Shown here in pieces: positions 1 to 8,691 of a stretch of 64,000 nt of DNA (positions within the stretch are counted from its first letter, which is position 1; each line of letters opens with the position of its first letter). This stretch comes from Maribellus maritimus (GTDB lineage Bacteria; Bacteroidota; Bacteroidia; Bacteroidales; Prolixibacteraceae). Location: the NCBI RefSeq assembly GCF_022267315.1, contig NZ_JAIKLE010000028.1:25469-89468 (forward strand). The letters run 5' to 3'. A program made the position numbers and the translations under genes. A model generated the notes under the pieces. The model was not told the DNA's origin, did no database searches, and saw only the letters and a list, made by a program, of their open reading frames with translations.

Positions 1-1463
1 CTCCGGAGCGGAATAACTATTTGCTGGTCTTTTGCGAAGCCCAGCGGCTGGTTTCGCATAAATCTCATCTGATGCCAAATAGCCATGGTCGCTACAACTA
101 ACCCGATAGCAACTACAAATTGAAATATAACCAATCCTTTTCGTAAACCTGTTGCGGATAATGAATTGATAAACTTTCCTTTTATGGTGTCGGCTGGTTT
201 TATGACAGATAAATAAAAAGCCGGGTAACTACCTGCCAGTAGTCCGGTAATCAAAGTCATTGCCAGGAAAGCTAAAATTATTCTCAGGTCAAACAGGTCG
301 GATATAAGAAACGATTTGCCAGAGAGCTGATTGAAGAAAGGTAGCAACAACATAACAAGCAGGCCAGCAATAACCAGTGATAACAAAGTGAGTAATACCG
401 ATTCTCCGAGAAACTGTCCGATCAATCCATTCTTGCCGGCTCCCAATATTTTACGTATCCCTACTTCCATGCCCCGTTTTGCCGAACCTGCCGTTGAAAG
501 GTTCATAAAATTAACACAAGCGATAAGCAATATGAACAATGCAATGGATGCCAACACATAAAGATAGGTGGTAGTGGTTGTAGGTGTTATAATCCTATCG
601 ATTTTACTGAAGAAATGAATGTCACGCACGGGAAGTAAAAACATTTTCTTGTTGAAACCCGCTTTTTTTAAATCTTTCCCGGCGTACTTCTGTATAAAAG
701 CCGGCAACTTTTTATTCAGTTCGTCCGGGTTAGCTTTAGTATTTAACAGAATATAAGTATAAAACATATTGTTGCCTGAAAAATCCTGACTATAGTTTTT
801 CAGATAATCTCCCACCCAGCCTGAAGTCATTGGAAGAAAATATCGTGCATCAATGTGCGATCTCCTGCTTTCGTCACGGTAAACGCCGGTAACATGAAAA
901 CTTTCGCCATTACCATCAATACCACCAATTCTGACTGTTTGATTTAACGCTGGTTCGTTACCAAATAATTTTTCAGCTACCTGTTCTGATAATACAACAG
1001 AACGTGGATCTATTAACGCTGTTTGGGCGTTTCCCTCAAGGAATTGGTAAGAAAACATTTCGAAAAAAGTGGAATCTACATGATATCCATTAGTTTCATA
1101 GAGCAATTTTTCATTGTTACCCTCCCCAACTTTAAAAAGTGTTCTGTTTTCAAGAAAATTGGGCCAAATCCTTGTTACCTGTTTTATTTCCGGGAATTCT
1201 GCTTTAAATGCCTGTGTATAGAGTGATGGCGCCCTTGGATTATCAAATTTATCCCCATTGGGTAAAGAGTTTTCACTTCTAACCAAGTACAGGTTACCAA
1301 CATGCTCATGGTATTTGTCATATGAGAACTCACTACGAATATAAAGTAGCAGTAATATGCAACACATCATTCCGACTGACAACCCAATTATATTAATAGT
1401 GGAAAACATTTTGTTTTTCCTTAAACTTCTCAACGCTATCCTAAAATAATTTGTTATCATCAT
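1..1463 (-). CDS. ABC transporter permease, MacB/FtsX family (partial, C-terminus outside window)
   Basis: The reading frame runs off the left edge, so only about the first 487 residues are seen. The N-terminus (MMITNYFRIALRSLRKNK) has the usual layout of a MacB_PCD permease: a short basic cytoplasmic stretch, one membrane helix, then a large extracytoplasmic domain starting near the LYLVRSE stretch. A cluster of helices follows, with the AKRGMEVGIRKILGA motif typical of FtsX-domain coupling regions, and then a second extracytoplasmic segment begins. Such permeases pair with a MacB-like ATPase to move or extrude substrates by mechanotransmission; no ATPase gene is visible here. The start could be either of two adjacent ATG codons (1461-1463 or 1458-1460). 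It lies 38 bp downstream of the next permease, so it is probably the last visible member of the same operon. The substrate cannot be told from the sequence. Confidence 0.88.
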   Translation of the reverse strand, partial: MMITNYFRIALRSLRKNKMFSTINIIGLSVGMMCCILLLLYIRSEFSYDKYHEHVGNLYLVRSENSLPNGDKFDNPRAPSLYTQAFKAEFPEIKQVTRIWPNFLENRTLFKVGEGNNEKLLYETNGYHVDSTFFEMFSYQFLEGNAQTALIDPRSVVLSEQVAEKLFGNEPALNQTVRIGGIDGNGESFHVTGVYRDESRRSHIDARYFLPMTSGWVGDYLKNYSQDFSGNNMFYTYILLNTKANPDELNKKLPAFIQKYAGKDLKKAGFNKKMFLLPVRDIHFFSKIDRIITPTTTTTYLYVLASIALFILLIACVNFMNLSTAGSAKRGMEVGIRKILGAGKNGLIGQFLGESVLLTLLSLVIAGLLVMLLLPFFNQLSGKSFLISDLFDLRIILAFLAMTLITGLLAGSYPAFYLSVIKPADTIKGKFINSLSATGLRKGLVIFQFVVAIGLVVATMAIWHQMRFMRNQPLGFAKDQQIVIPLR

Positions 1464-1501
1464 TTTGCTCTTTTTGATTGTTTACATTAAACCCAAATTA
1501 T

Positions 1502-3850
1502 TTATTCATACCTCAGTGCCTCCACCGGATTTTTCGTTGCCGCCCGCCAGCTTTGCCAACTTACAGTTAACAGAGCAATTCCCAAGGCCAGCAAACCGGC
1601 GAGTGCAAATATCCACCAGCTTAGCAATGTTTTATAGGCAAAATTATCAAGCCATTTATGCATGGTAAAATAGGCGGAAGGGAAAGCTATCAGCAAGGAA
1701 ATCGCTACCCATTTGATAAAACTTTTATTCAGCATAAGCATTATCTCTGAAATTTTAGCGCCGTTCACTTTCCTTATTCCTATCTCTTTAATTTTTTGCT
1801 GACATAGAAAAATCGACAATCCCAAAATCCCTAGCATGGAAACGATTACCGAAAGCAAGCTGAAGAAAGTAATAAGCTTCGATTGTTGGGTTTCTTTGGC
1901 ATACAACATATTCAACTGATCATCAAGGAAAAATCCCCTGAAAGGAATTTCAGGACAAAACTCTTCAAAAATGTTTTTAACGGAAGCCAGTACAGCCTGT
2001 GAATTTTTTTTGTTGAATTTTAGGCTCACCACGCCCAATTCATCTATTGAACCGGCTTTATGAAAAACAAAAGGGTCGATGTTTTCGCGTAACGATACCA
2101 TGTTAAAGTCCTTCATAATTCCAACAATTTGTTTGTCGTTGATTTTAGTACCAACTTTCCAACCGTACCTTTTAGCGGCTGTTTCATTACAAATAAAATT
2201 TCCCTTTTCTGCCTCACTGTTATTCAGGAACCCACGCCCATCAACAATTTCAAAACCCATCATTTCCATGTAATCATCGCCCACTGCCCAATTCCAAGCA
2301 AAACACGCTTCTCCGTCAACATTAAAAATATTATACTCCTGGGCCTGTCCCGGAACAGCACGTGAACAAGCTACCTGATCAACAACAGAACTGGCTTCCA
2401 ATTCCTGACGAAAAGCCGGATAATTTTTCCTGATTTCGTCATAAATCCGGATTACAAGCGTATTGCCCTTATCAAAACCCAGGTTACTTTTCTCCATAAA
2501 TTTTACCTGTTTTAGTACGGTTGCCGAAGCCACAATTAAAGCGATAGTTGCAGCAAACTGAAATACGGTTAATGAACCCCTGAAACTTTCACTCATACCC
2601 GTACCGGTTGTTTTCAACGATTCTATATAATTGCCCTTTGTACTTACCACTGCCGGATATACAGCAGCAATAAATACAGCTACCAGTGTAATGCCGGCTG
2701 TTAATCCCAATACATACAGATTTTGTGTAAAGGGCAGTTCATACCCTAACACCGAAGTGGAGAATGATTTATTTAATGTATATGCCAGAAGGAACGCGAA
2801 AATAAGTGATACCAAAAATACCATTAAGGTTTCAAGCATTAACTGTACGGCAGAATTCCATTTACCACCTCCGATTACGCGATTAATATTAAAAGTTTTC
2901 ATTCGTTTGGGAAGCGTGGCTGTGGAAAAGTTAATGTAATTAATGAGCGCAACGGCCAGGATTAAAATGCCCACTACCAAAAGGGAATCGACAAACAATT
3001 TATTATTTGAAGTAAACATGGGGTTTTCAGCCACTTCCTGAGTAAATCTTAAATCGCCTAATGGCCGGACAATTATAGTGGCAGCGGTTTTTCCATTATC
3101 GAAAAAACGATATTTTGATTTCAAAATGGACTGTTCATTTATTTTTTGATTAAGCTCTTTGGTGTCAACACCCGGCTCTGTAAGGATAAACTGGGGATAG
3201 TTGGTAACGTCCCATTTTGTGCGGGCTTCTGCAATAAAACCCTCTGTGGGTATTTTTAAAATAATAGGACAGGTAATAACACTGTTTTCAGGCAAATCTT
3301 CATAAACACCCGTAACCGTGTAAGAAGTTCCCGTAACATTCAGCTGTTTCCCCAACGGGTTGTTGTTTCCCCAGGCTTTTTGTGCAAACGATTTTGTTAC
3401 AATTGCCGTTGCAGGTTCCTCCAGGGGTTTTTGTTTTCCTGAAATAAACCTGAAACTAAAAATGTCGGTTATATTTTCATCGGAAAAAGCATAATCTTCA
3501 TAACTCCGCTGAATCCCTGTTTTATTTTCATAGGAAAAAGGTTGTTCTCCCCATTTCCCCCAAGGCATATAAGTAGTCGTTTTGATTATTTCAGGAAATT
3601 CATTTACCAGCGTTTCACCGGTTGGACCCAACATAAACACACTGGCTTTGTCACGTTTCGGACTTTTATATTCCAGACGGTAAATCTGACCCGAATTTTC
3701 CTGATACTGGTCAAAATGGTATTCATTCCATACATAAAGTATAATGAGGATAAAAGCTGCAAACGCGCTGGTTAATCCCACCAGGTTTAAAAAAGATGTC
3801 AGTGATGATTTTTTAAGATTTCCAATAATAATTTTAAATTGATATTTCAT
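1502..3850 (-). CDS. ABC transporter permease, MacB/FtsX family (782 aa)
   Basis: Full-length tandem copy of the permease family: N-terminal helix (about residues 20-42), a MacB_PCD extracytoplasmic domain, three central helices near 285-430, a second extracytoplasmic domain, and three C-terminal helices from about 670. The motif IKEIGIRKVNGAKISEIMLM before the final helices is the coupling-helix region seen in FtsX-domain permeases. The last 75 residues, ending NPVEALRYE, are nearly identical to those of the next three copies upstream although the extracytoplasmic parts are very different. The start ATG at 3848-3850 lies 14 bp after the preceding gene, which suggests one transcript. Divergent periplasmic domains suggest different partners or complexes, but no substrate can be named. 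Confidence 0.9.
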   Translation of the reverse strand: MKYQFKIIIGNLKKSSLTSFLNLVGLTSAFAAFILIILYVWNEYHFDQYQENSGQIYRLEYKSPKRDKASVFMLGPTGETLVNEFPEIIKTTTYMPWGKWGEQPFSYENKTGIQRSYEDYAFSDENITDIFSFRFISGKQKPLEEPATAIVTKSFAQKAWGNNNPLGKQLNVTGTSYTVTGVYEDLPENSVITCPIILKIPTEGFIAEARTKWDVTNYPQFILTEPGVDTKELNQKINEQSILKSKYRFFDNGKTAATIIVRPLGDLRFTQEVAENPMFTSNNKLFVDSLLVVGILILAVALINYINFSTATLPKRMKTFNINRVIGGGKWNSAVQLMLETLMVFLVSLIFAFLLAYTLNKSFSTSVLGYELPFTQNLYVLGLTAGITLVAVFIAAVYPAVVSTKGNYIESLKTTGTGMSESFRGSLTVFQFAATIALIVASATVLKQVKFMEKSNLGFDKGNTLVIRIYDEIRKNYPAFRQELEASSVVDQVACSRAVPGQAQEYNIFNVDGEACFAWNWAVGDDYMEMMGFEIVDGRGFLNNSEAEKGNFICNETAAKRYGWKVGTKINDKQIVGIMKDFNMVSLRENIDPFVFHKAGSIDELGVVSLKFNKKNSQAVLASVKNIFEEFCPEIPFRGFFLDDQLNMLYAKETQQSKLITFFSLLSVIVSMLGILGLSIFLCQQKIKEIGIRKVNGAKISEIMLMLNKSFIKWVAISLLIAFPSAYFTMHKWLDNFAYKTLLSWWIFALAGLLALGIALLTVSWQSWRAATKNPVEALRYE

Positions 3851-3864
3851 GGTGTATAGATAAA

Positions 3865-6267
3865 TTATTCATATCTCAAACTTTCCACAGGATTCCTCGT
3901 GGCAGCCCGCCAGCTTTGCCAACTCACCGTCAACAATGCAATTCCCAATGCCAGCAAACCAGCCAGGGCAAATATCCACCAGCTCAAGTTGGTTTTGTAA
4001 GCAAAACTTTCGAGCCATTTATTCATGGCATAATATGCAATTGGTGTGGCAACAACGAAAGCAATGATTACCCATTTCACAAAGTCTTTGTTGAGTATGG
4101 TCAGAATCTCAGATATTGTGGCGCCGTTTACTTTCCTGATGCCAATTTCTTTTGTTTTCTCATCCATCTTTAAGTAAGTGATTCCTAGTAATCCTATTAT
4201 AGATATTAAGAATGCCACCAAGGCAGATACCGGTATAATTTTTCGCAGCATTAATTCTTTATTGTAAAGGCCCGAGATTTTATCATTTAAAAAAGAATAA
4301 TCAAAATATGAATCACCATAGACCTCATCCCATTTCCGTTTGATTACTTCAATTGTTTGATTATCCGTATTAATCAGCTTAATAAGAATAGTACTTGCCC
4401 CAAGTGAATTAGATCTTTCGATACCAGTGTAAATACATAGTGGTTCAATTGACCTGTGCAGCGATCTGAAATTAAAATCTTTTACCACCCCGACCACTTT
4501 ATAAGTTTCACCCGATGACCGGGTAAAAACCGAACCAATTGGATGATCTTCAATCCCATATACTTTCAAAGCTTTTTCATTTAACAAAATAGAATTTGTC
4601 GGAGTCTTTTCGGAAAAAAACTCTCCTTCAACCAATTTTAAGTTAAGTACATGATTCATTTCAATGTCACAATTAAAATATTGCGGGGAATATGAGAAAC
4701 CATCCGGAGAATCTTTTAGCTCAAGGTCTTTTGTGGGCAACGAGGTTCCGGGAAATGCATTTGTCACTGACACCGCTTTGATTCCGGGAAGTTTTCTTAA
4801 CTGATCTGCCAATACAAAAGCCTTTGCCCTGTCTCTGTTTGTTCGATGTATAATCATTACATCTTCCTTATCAAACCCTAAATCATGTGTTGTGATTAGA
4901 CGAACCTGATTGTTAATAACAATAAAAAAATTCAATATGACTATTGCAACCAAAAATTGAAGCCCTACAAACATTTTATTTCCTGAAAATCTATGTTCCT
5001 GAATGTTTACAGTATTTTTTAATATCGTATGTGGTATTTTCTTAATATTTAAATAGCTTGGTAAGAACCCACACAAAAAGGCTATTAATATTCCTCCAAA
5101 AAATAATGAAAGTACTATCTCATAACCGAAGGGATTCGTTCCATTTATTAATCCATCACTAATCCTTTCATAAAAAACTTTATAAATTATTATTGCAATG
5201 ATAGCTGAGACAGAGTAAATTAAAAATGACTCCATAAAAGACTGAGACGAGATTCCAAATTTATTTGATCCGCATATTTTCTTTATTCCAACTGAAATGT
5301 TTCTTCTTCGGAAAGCACTAATATTAAAATTGATAAAATTGAAACATGCAATTAAAAGTAGTAATACCGAAATCATCGAAATTAGAATCACATCATTTAT
5401 GCTGCTCTGATTATCAAAACCAGCTATATGGCTCCCATATAAATGTATTTTTGAGACAGGTATTAACTTCAAATTGATTGAATTGCCCCTACCCATCCAC
5501 TCTTTAATGTTTAGCTGATAATTTTTTTCGACAAATGGAGCCAGCCTGTTCGTTATATAAGATTGTACAATCTGTTCAAATTTATGTGGATCTACTCCTT
5601 TTATAAGCTTTATGTATGTTGAATACATATATCCATCCAGATCATATTTATCCCGATTACCAGTGATTGTGGATAGCGATCCAATTAAACTAAAATGTAA
5701 ATGTGAATTTTCAGGATAATCTTTAAAAATTCCTTTTATTTCATATTCTTTTCCATCAATTTTAAGAATTTTACCTAATGGATCCTCATTGGGGAAATAC
5801 TTAAATGCACACTTTTGACTGATACAAACCTCATTTGGTGATTGGAGCAAGGATGAATTAAATCCATTAAGAAAGTCGACCTTAAACATATTGAGAAAAG
5901 CAGGATCAACTAATACAATATCATCCTTAAATTCCTTCCCGTCTGCTTTTCTCACAATGCTCTCATCTATATTATAGGTTCGGGTCATAATTTCAATATC
6001 CGGGTAATCTTCAGACAAATACGTACCAAGGCCATATGGAGTTTGTATATATCTATCCCTTATGCCTTCATCAGTCTCATCGAAATATACATTATATATT
6101 TGTTGATAATTGTCGTGAAACCGGTCAAAAGATAATTCATGCTTTATATGAGAAAAGATGAATAACAAGGATGACAAAGCCAGTGTCAGTCCAATGATAT
6201 TAAATACCGATATTACTCTATTTTTAAGTAAGCTTCGAAAGGAATATTTTAAGATAGATTTAAACAT
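3865..6267 (-). CDS. ABC transporter permease, MacB/FtsX family (800 aa)
   Basis: Complete permease with the family layout: N-terminal helix at about 18-40, extracytoplasmic MacB_PCD domain, helices near 290-430, second extracytoplasmic domain, and C-terminal helices. The coupling motif is TKEIGIRKVNGATISEILTI, and the protein ends NPVESLRYE. The middle of the gene (about 4200-6200) is visibly more AT-rich than the neighbouring copies, while the 3' ~230 bp matches them closely, as if the tail had been replaced by conversion from a sister gene. It is 14 bp upstream of the next copy in transcription order. Upstream, a 74-bp gap to the preceding gene contains a duplicated gene tail (see 6286-6341). 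Confidence 0.9.
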   Translation of the reverse strand: MFKSILKYSFRSLLKNRVISVFNIIGLTLALSSLLFIFSHIKHELSFDRFHDNYQQIYNVYFDETDEGIRDRYIQTPYGLGTYLSEDYPDIEIMTRTYNIDESIVRKADGKEFKDDIVLVDPAFLNMFKVDFLNGFNSSLLQSPNEVCISQKCAFKYFPNEDPLGKILKIDGKEYEIKGIFKDYPENSHLHFSLIGSLSTITGNRDKYDLDGYMYSTYIKLIKGVDPHKFEQIVQSYITNRLAPFVEKNYQLNIKEWMGRGNSINLKLIPVSKIHLYGSHIAGFDNQSSINDVILISMISVLLLLIACFNFINFNISAFRRRNISVGIKKICGSNKFGISSQSFMESFLIYSVSAIIAIIIYKVFYERISDGLINGTNPFGYEIVLSLFFGGILIAFLCGFLPSYLNIKKIPHTILKNTVNIQEHRFSGNKMFVGLQFLVAIVILNFFIVINNQVRLITTHDLGFDKEDVMIIHRTNRDRAKAFVLADQLRKLPGIKAVSVTNAFPGTSLPTKDLELKDSPDGFSYSPQYFNCDIEMNHVLNLKLVEGEFFSEKTPTNSILLNEKALKVYGIEDHPIGSVFTRSSGETYKVVGVVKDFNFRSLHRSIEPLCIYTGIERSNSLGASTILIKLINTDNQTIEVIKRKWDEVYGDSYFDYSFLNDKISGLYNKELMLRKIIPVSALVAFLISIIGLLGITYLKMDEKTKEIGIRKVNGATISEILTILNKDFVKWVIIAFVVATPIAYYAMNKWLESFAYKTNLSWWIFALAGLLALGIALLTVSWQSWRAATRNPVESLRYE

Positions 6268-6285
6268 TATCCATTTAGTTTTAAG

Positions 6286-6341
6286 TTATTCATATCTCAA
6301 TGCTTCGACCCCGACGCGTTGGTCGGGATTTCCGCTCTCCT
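6286..6341 (-). pseudogene. Duplicated permease gene tail with a palindromic insertion
   Basis: Directly downstream of the stop of the 778-residue permease, the minus strand still encodes a second copy of the family's C-terminus. The codons read N-P, then five extra residues (DQRVG), then VEALRYE and a TAA stop at 6286-6288. The normal family ending is NPVEALRYE, so 15 bp containing the arm of a CCCGAC-N6-GTCGGG palindrome sit exactly between the NP and VE codons. It is out of frame with the upstream gene and has no start. It reads as the leftover end of a permease gene after recombination at the conserved 3' end. Confidence 0.75.
6310..6327. repeat. Short palindrome CCCGAC-N6-GTCGGG
   Basis: Perfect 6-bp inverted repeat with a 6-base loop inside the leftover permease tail. 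A degenerate relative with the same outer bases sits at the matching codon position in the second leftover tail (13582-13599), which argues for a small mobile palindrome rather than chance. Confidence 0.6.
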
Positions 6342-8678
6342 CTACTCATATCGGAGAGCTTCAACAGGATTCCTCGTAGCAGCTCTCCAGCTTTGCCAAC
6401 TCACGGTGAACAAGGCAATTCCCAATGCAAGCACCCCGGCAAGAGCAAAAATCCACCAACTCAAGCTGGTTTTGTAGGCAAAATTTTCGAGCCATTTATT
6501 CATGGCGTAGTAAGCAACAGGGGTGGCAATTACAAAAGCAGTCGCAACCCATTTTACAAAGTCTTTGTTGAGCATCGTGAGTATTTCAGAAATTTTGGCA
6601 CCGTTAACTTTGCGGATACCGATTTCTTTGATTCGTAATTCGGCAGAATATATTGACAAAACCATCAAGCCTAAACACGCTATAAAAAGGGCTAAAAAGG
6701 TAAAAATATTCAAAAGTATATTCAGGTTCTGTTCGGCTTGGTATTGTTTACCTAAAGTTTCATTTAAGAATGAGTAGGCAAATAAACTCCCCGGAGATGT
6801 TGTTTGTATCAGCTTTTCAATATCGGTTAATGCTCCGCTTATGTTCGAGCCATTAATTTTAACGTATAAATTGACAAGAAAATAAAAAGTGTTTGTTATC
6901 GCAAGTGGTTCAACCTCGGCGTGTAACGATGAATAATTAAAATTTTGAACTACACCAACAACATTGTGTTTGGTGTCGCCAACAACAACTTGTTCGTTAA
7001 GTGGATTTGTAAAACCATAAGCATCAACTGCTGCCTGATTAAGAATGACTGATGGCGTTTGAGACTTGGTAAAGTTGTTACCGTCAGTGATTTTCATATT
7101 TAATAACGAAATTAAACGCCCATCGGTGTTTAACACCCTCACATCAGGTAAATTTTCCTTGTTTTTTTGCGATAACGGATAAATTGTGGAAAAACCGATA
7201 CGTTTTCCTAATTCATATGAAGTAAGCGATACATCAACTATATTCGGATTTTTCAGCAACTCATTTTTCAGCACATCTCCATTTTTCTTGAATTTATTAT
7301 ATAGGTCGCCATATAATTTAACAGATATTGTTGCTGTTTTGTCGAATCCCAAATTTTTGTTATTGATATACTTCATTTGGTGGTGGACTCCCAATGTGCA
7401 AACAATCAAAAAAATAGATGCTGCAAACTGGAACACAACCAACGCTTTCCTAAATCCTGCATTTACATTCTTCTTACTTTTAATTGCATCGGTAATATTG
7501 TATTTAAAAACAACTGACGCAGGATAAAAACTCACAAGAAACGTAATCAAAGCCAGTAACGAAAGAACAACGACGATGTTAAAACCTTTTAATTTCAGAC
7601 TCAATCCTAAAATATATCCATAATTTTCGTTGAAAAGAAAAACTATAGCCAACGCAAACACGGTGGCAATTAACACATATATAAACGATTCGTGAAAGAA
7701 GTGTAAGACCAAGCTCTTTTTTGATGCTCCTAATACTTTCTTTACCCCAAATTCATTAACCCGTTTTAATGTTTTGATAACGCTAAGATTGATATAGTTG
7801 GCACAAGAAATAAATAGTATAAGCGCTGCAATAATTGAAAAAATAAAGAGATACAAAATATTCCCATTTCCTGGGATTTCTTTTTCCAATTTTGAGAATA
7901 AGTGAATCTTGTTTATTGGTTGAAGTGCAAGGCTTATTTCTGTATTTTCTGAACCTTGAAGAAGTTGCGTGTATTTTTTTGCAAAATCATTAAGTTTGGT
8001 TGTAACTAACTCCGTATTAACTGATTTATTCAATGAACAGTAAGTGTAAAAATTTTGCCATTTGCCGTATCTGTTCAGATTGTCATAATTTTCAGACAGT
8101 GAAAGAAAATAATTGAATTTCAAATGGGTGTTTGAAGGCAAATTTTCAATGATGCCTGTCACGGTATAAGTGTTTTCGTCAATTTCAACAGTTTTTCCGA
8201 GTGCATCATTCTTATTAAAATATTTTTTGGCAAGCGATTGTGTTAAAACAATTGACGCAGGATTGCTTAAAGCTGTTTTACTATTACCAGACAACCATTT
8301 GAATGAAAATATAGAAGAAACAGAATTGTCGGCATTACATCCGTTGTTTTCAATAAATGATTCTGCTCCAACTTTTACTATTTGTTCTTTGCAAAGCGAT
8401 AGTCGAGCAATATTTTCAATTTCAGGAATTTGCTCTTTAACCATTACCCCAATCGTAGGAGGGATAGCCGCCCATTGGGTTGAATTGTTTTCTTCGGATA
8501 TGCGGTAAATTTGCCCTGAATTATCAAAACAGCTTTCATAAGACAATTCGTTATGCACATAAAAAACAACCAGTATTGTTACTGCCAAACCAAATGCTAA
8601 TCCGAAAATATTTATGGAAGAACCGATTTTATCCCGGCTAAATCTGCGTAATGTTAGTTTTAAATTGTATGTTTTCAT
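6342..8678 (-). CDS. ABC transporter permease, MacB/FtsX family (778 aa)
   Basis: Complete tandem permease. It starts MKTYNLKLTLRRFSRDK, followed by a membrane helix at about 20-42, a MacB_PCD domain, central helices from about 275, a second extracytoplasmic domain and three C-terminal helices. The coupling motif is IKEIGIRKVNGAKISEILTM and the end is NPVEALRYE. The TAG stop at 6342-6344 is followed immediately by the leftover tail of another copy, so this 3' end has probably been through recombination. The start is 13 bp downstream of the preceding permease, as expected for an operon. The last 230 bp resemble the copies on either side far more than the rest of the gene does. Confidence 0.9.
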   Translation of the reverse strand: MKTYNLKLTLRRFSRDKIGSSINIFGLAFGLAVTILVVFYVHNELSYESCFDNSGQIYRISEENNSTQWAAIPPTIGVMVKEQIPEIENIARLSLCKEQIVKVGAESFIENNGCNADNSVSSIFSFKWLSGNSKTALSNPASIVLTQSLAKKYFNKNDALGKTVEIDENTYTVTGIIENLPSNTHLKFNYFLSLSENYDNLNRYGKWQNFYTYCSLNKSVNTELVTTKLNDFAKKYTQLLQGSENTEISLALQPINKIHLFSKLEKEIPGNGNILYLFIFSIIAALILFISCANYINLSVIKTLKRVNEFGVKKVLGASKKSLVLHFFHESFIYVLIATVFALAIVFLFNENYGYILGLSLKLKGFNIVVVLSLLALITFLVSFYPASVVFKYNITDAIKSKKNVNAGFRKALVVFQFAASIFLIVCTLGVHHQMKYINNKNLGFDKTATISVKLYGDLYNKFKKNGDVLKNELLKNPNIVDVSLTSYELGKRIGFSTIYPLSQKNKENLPDVRVLNTDGRLISLLNMKITDGNNFTKSQTPSVILNQAAVDAYGFTNPLNEQVVVGDTKHNVVGVVQNFNYSSLHAEVEPLAITNTFYFLVNLYVKINGSNISGALTDIEKLIQTTSPGSLFAYSFLNETLGKQYQAEQNLNILLNIFTFLALFIACLGLMVLSIYSAELRIKEIGIRKVNGAKISEILTMLNKDFVKWVATAFVIATPVAYYAMNKWLENFAYKTSLSWWIFALAGVLALGIALFTVSWQSWRAATRNPVEALRYE

Positions 8679-8691
8679 ATTCTATATTTTT

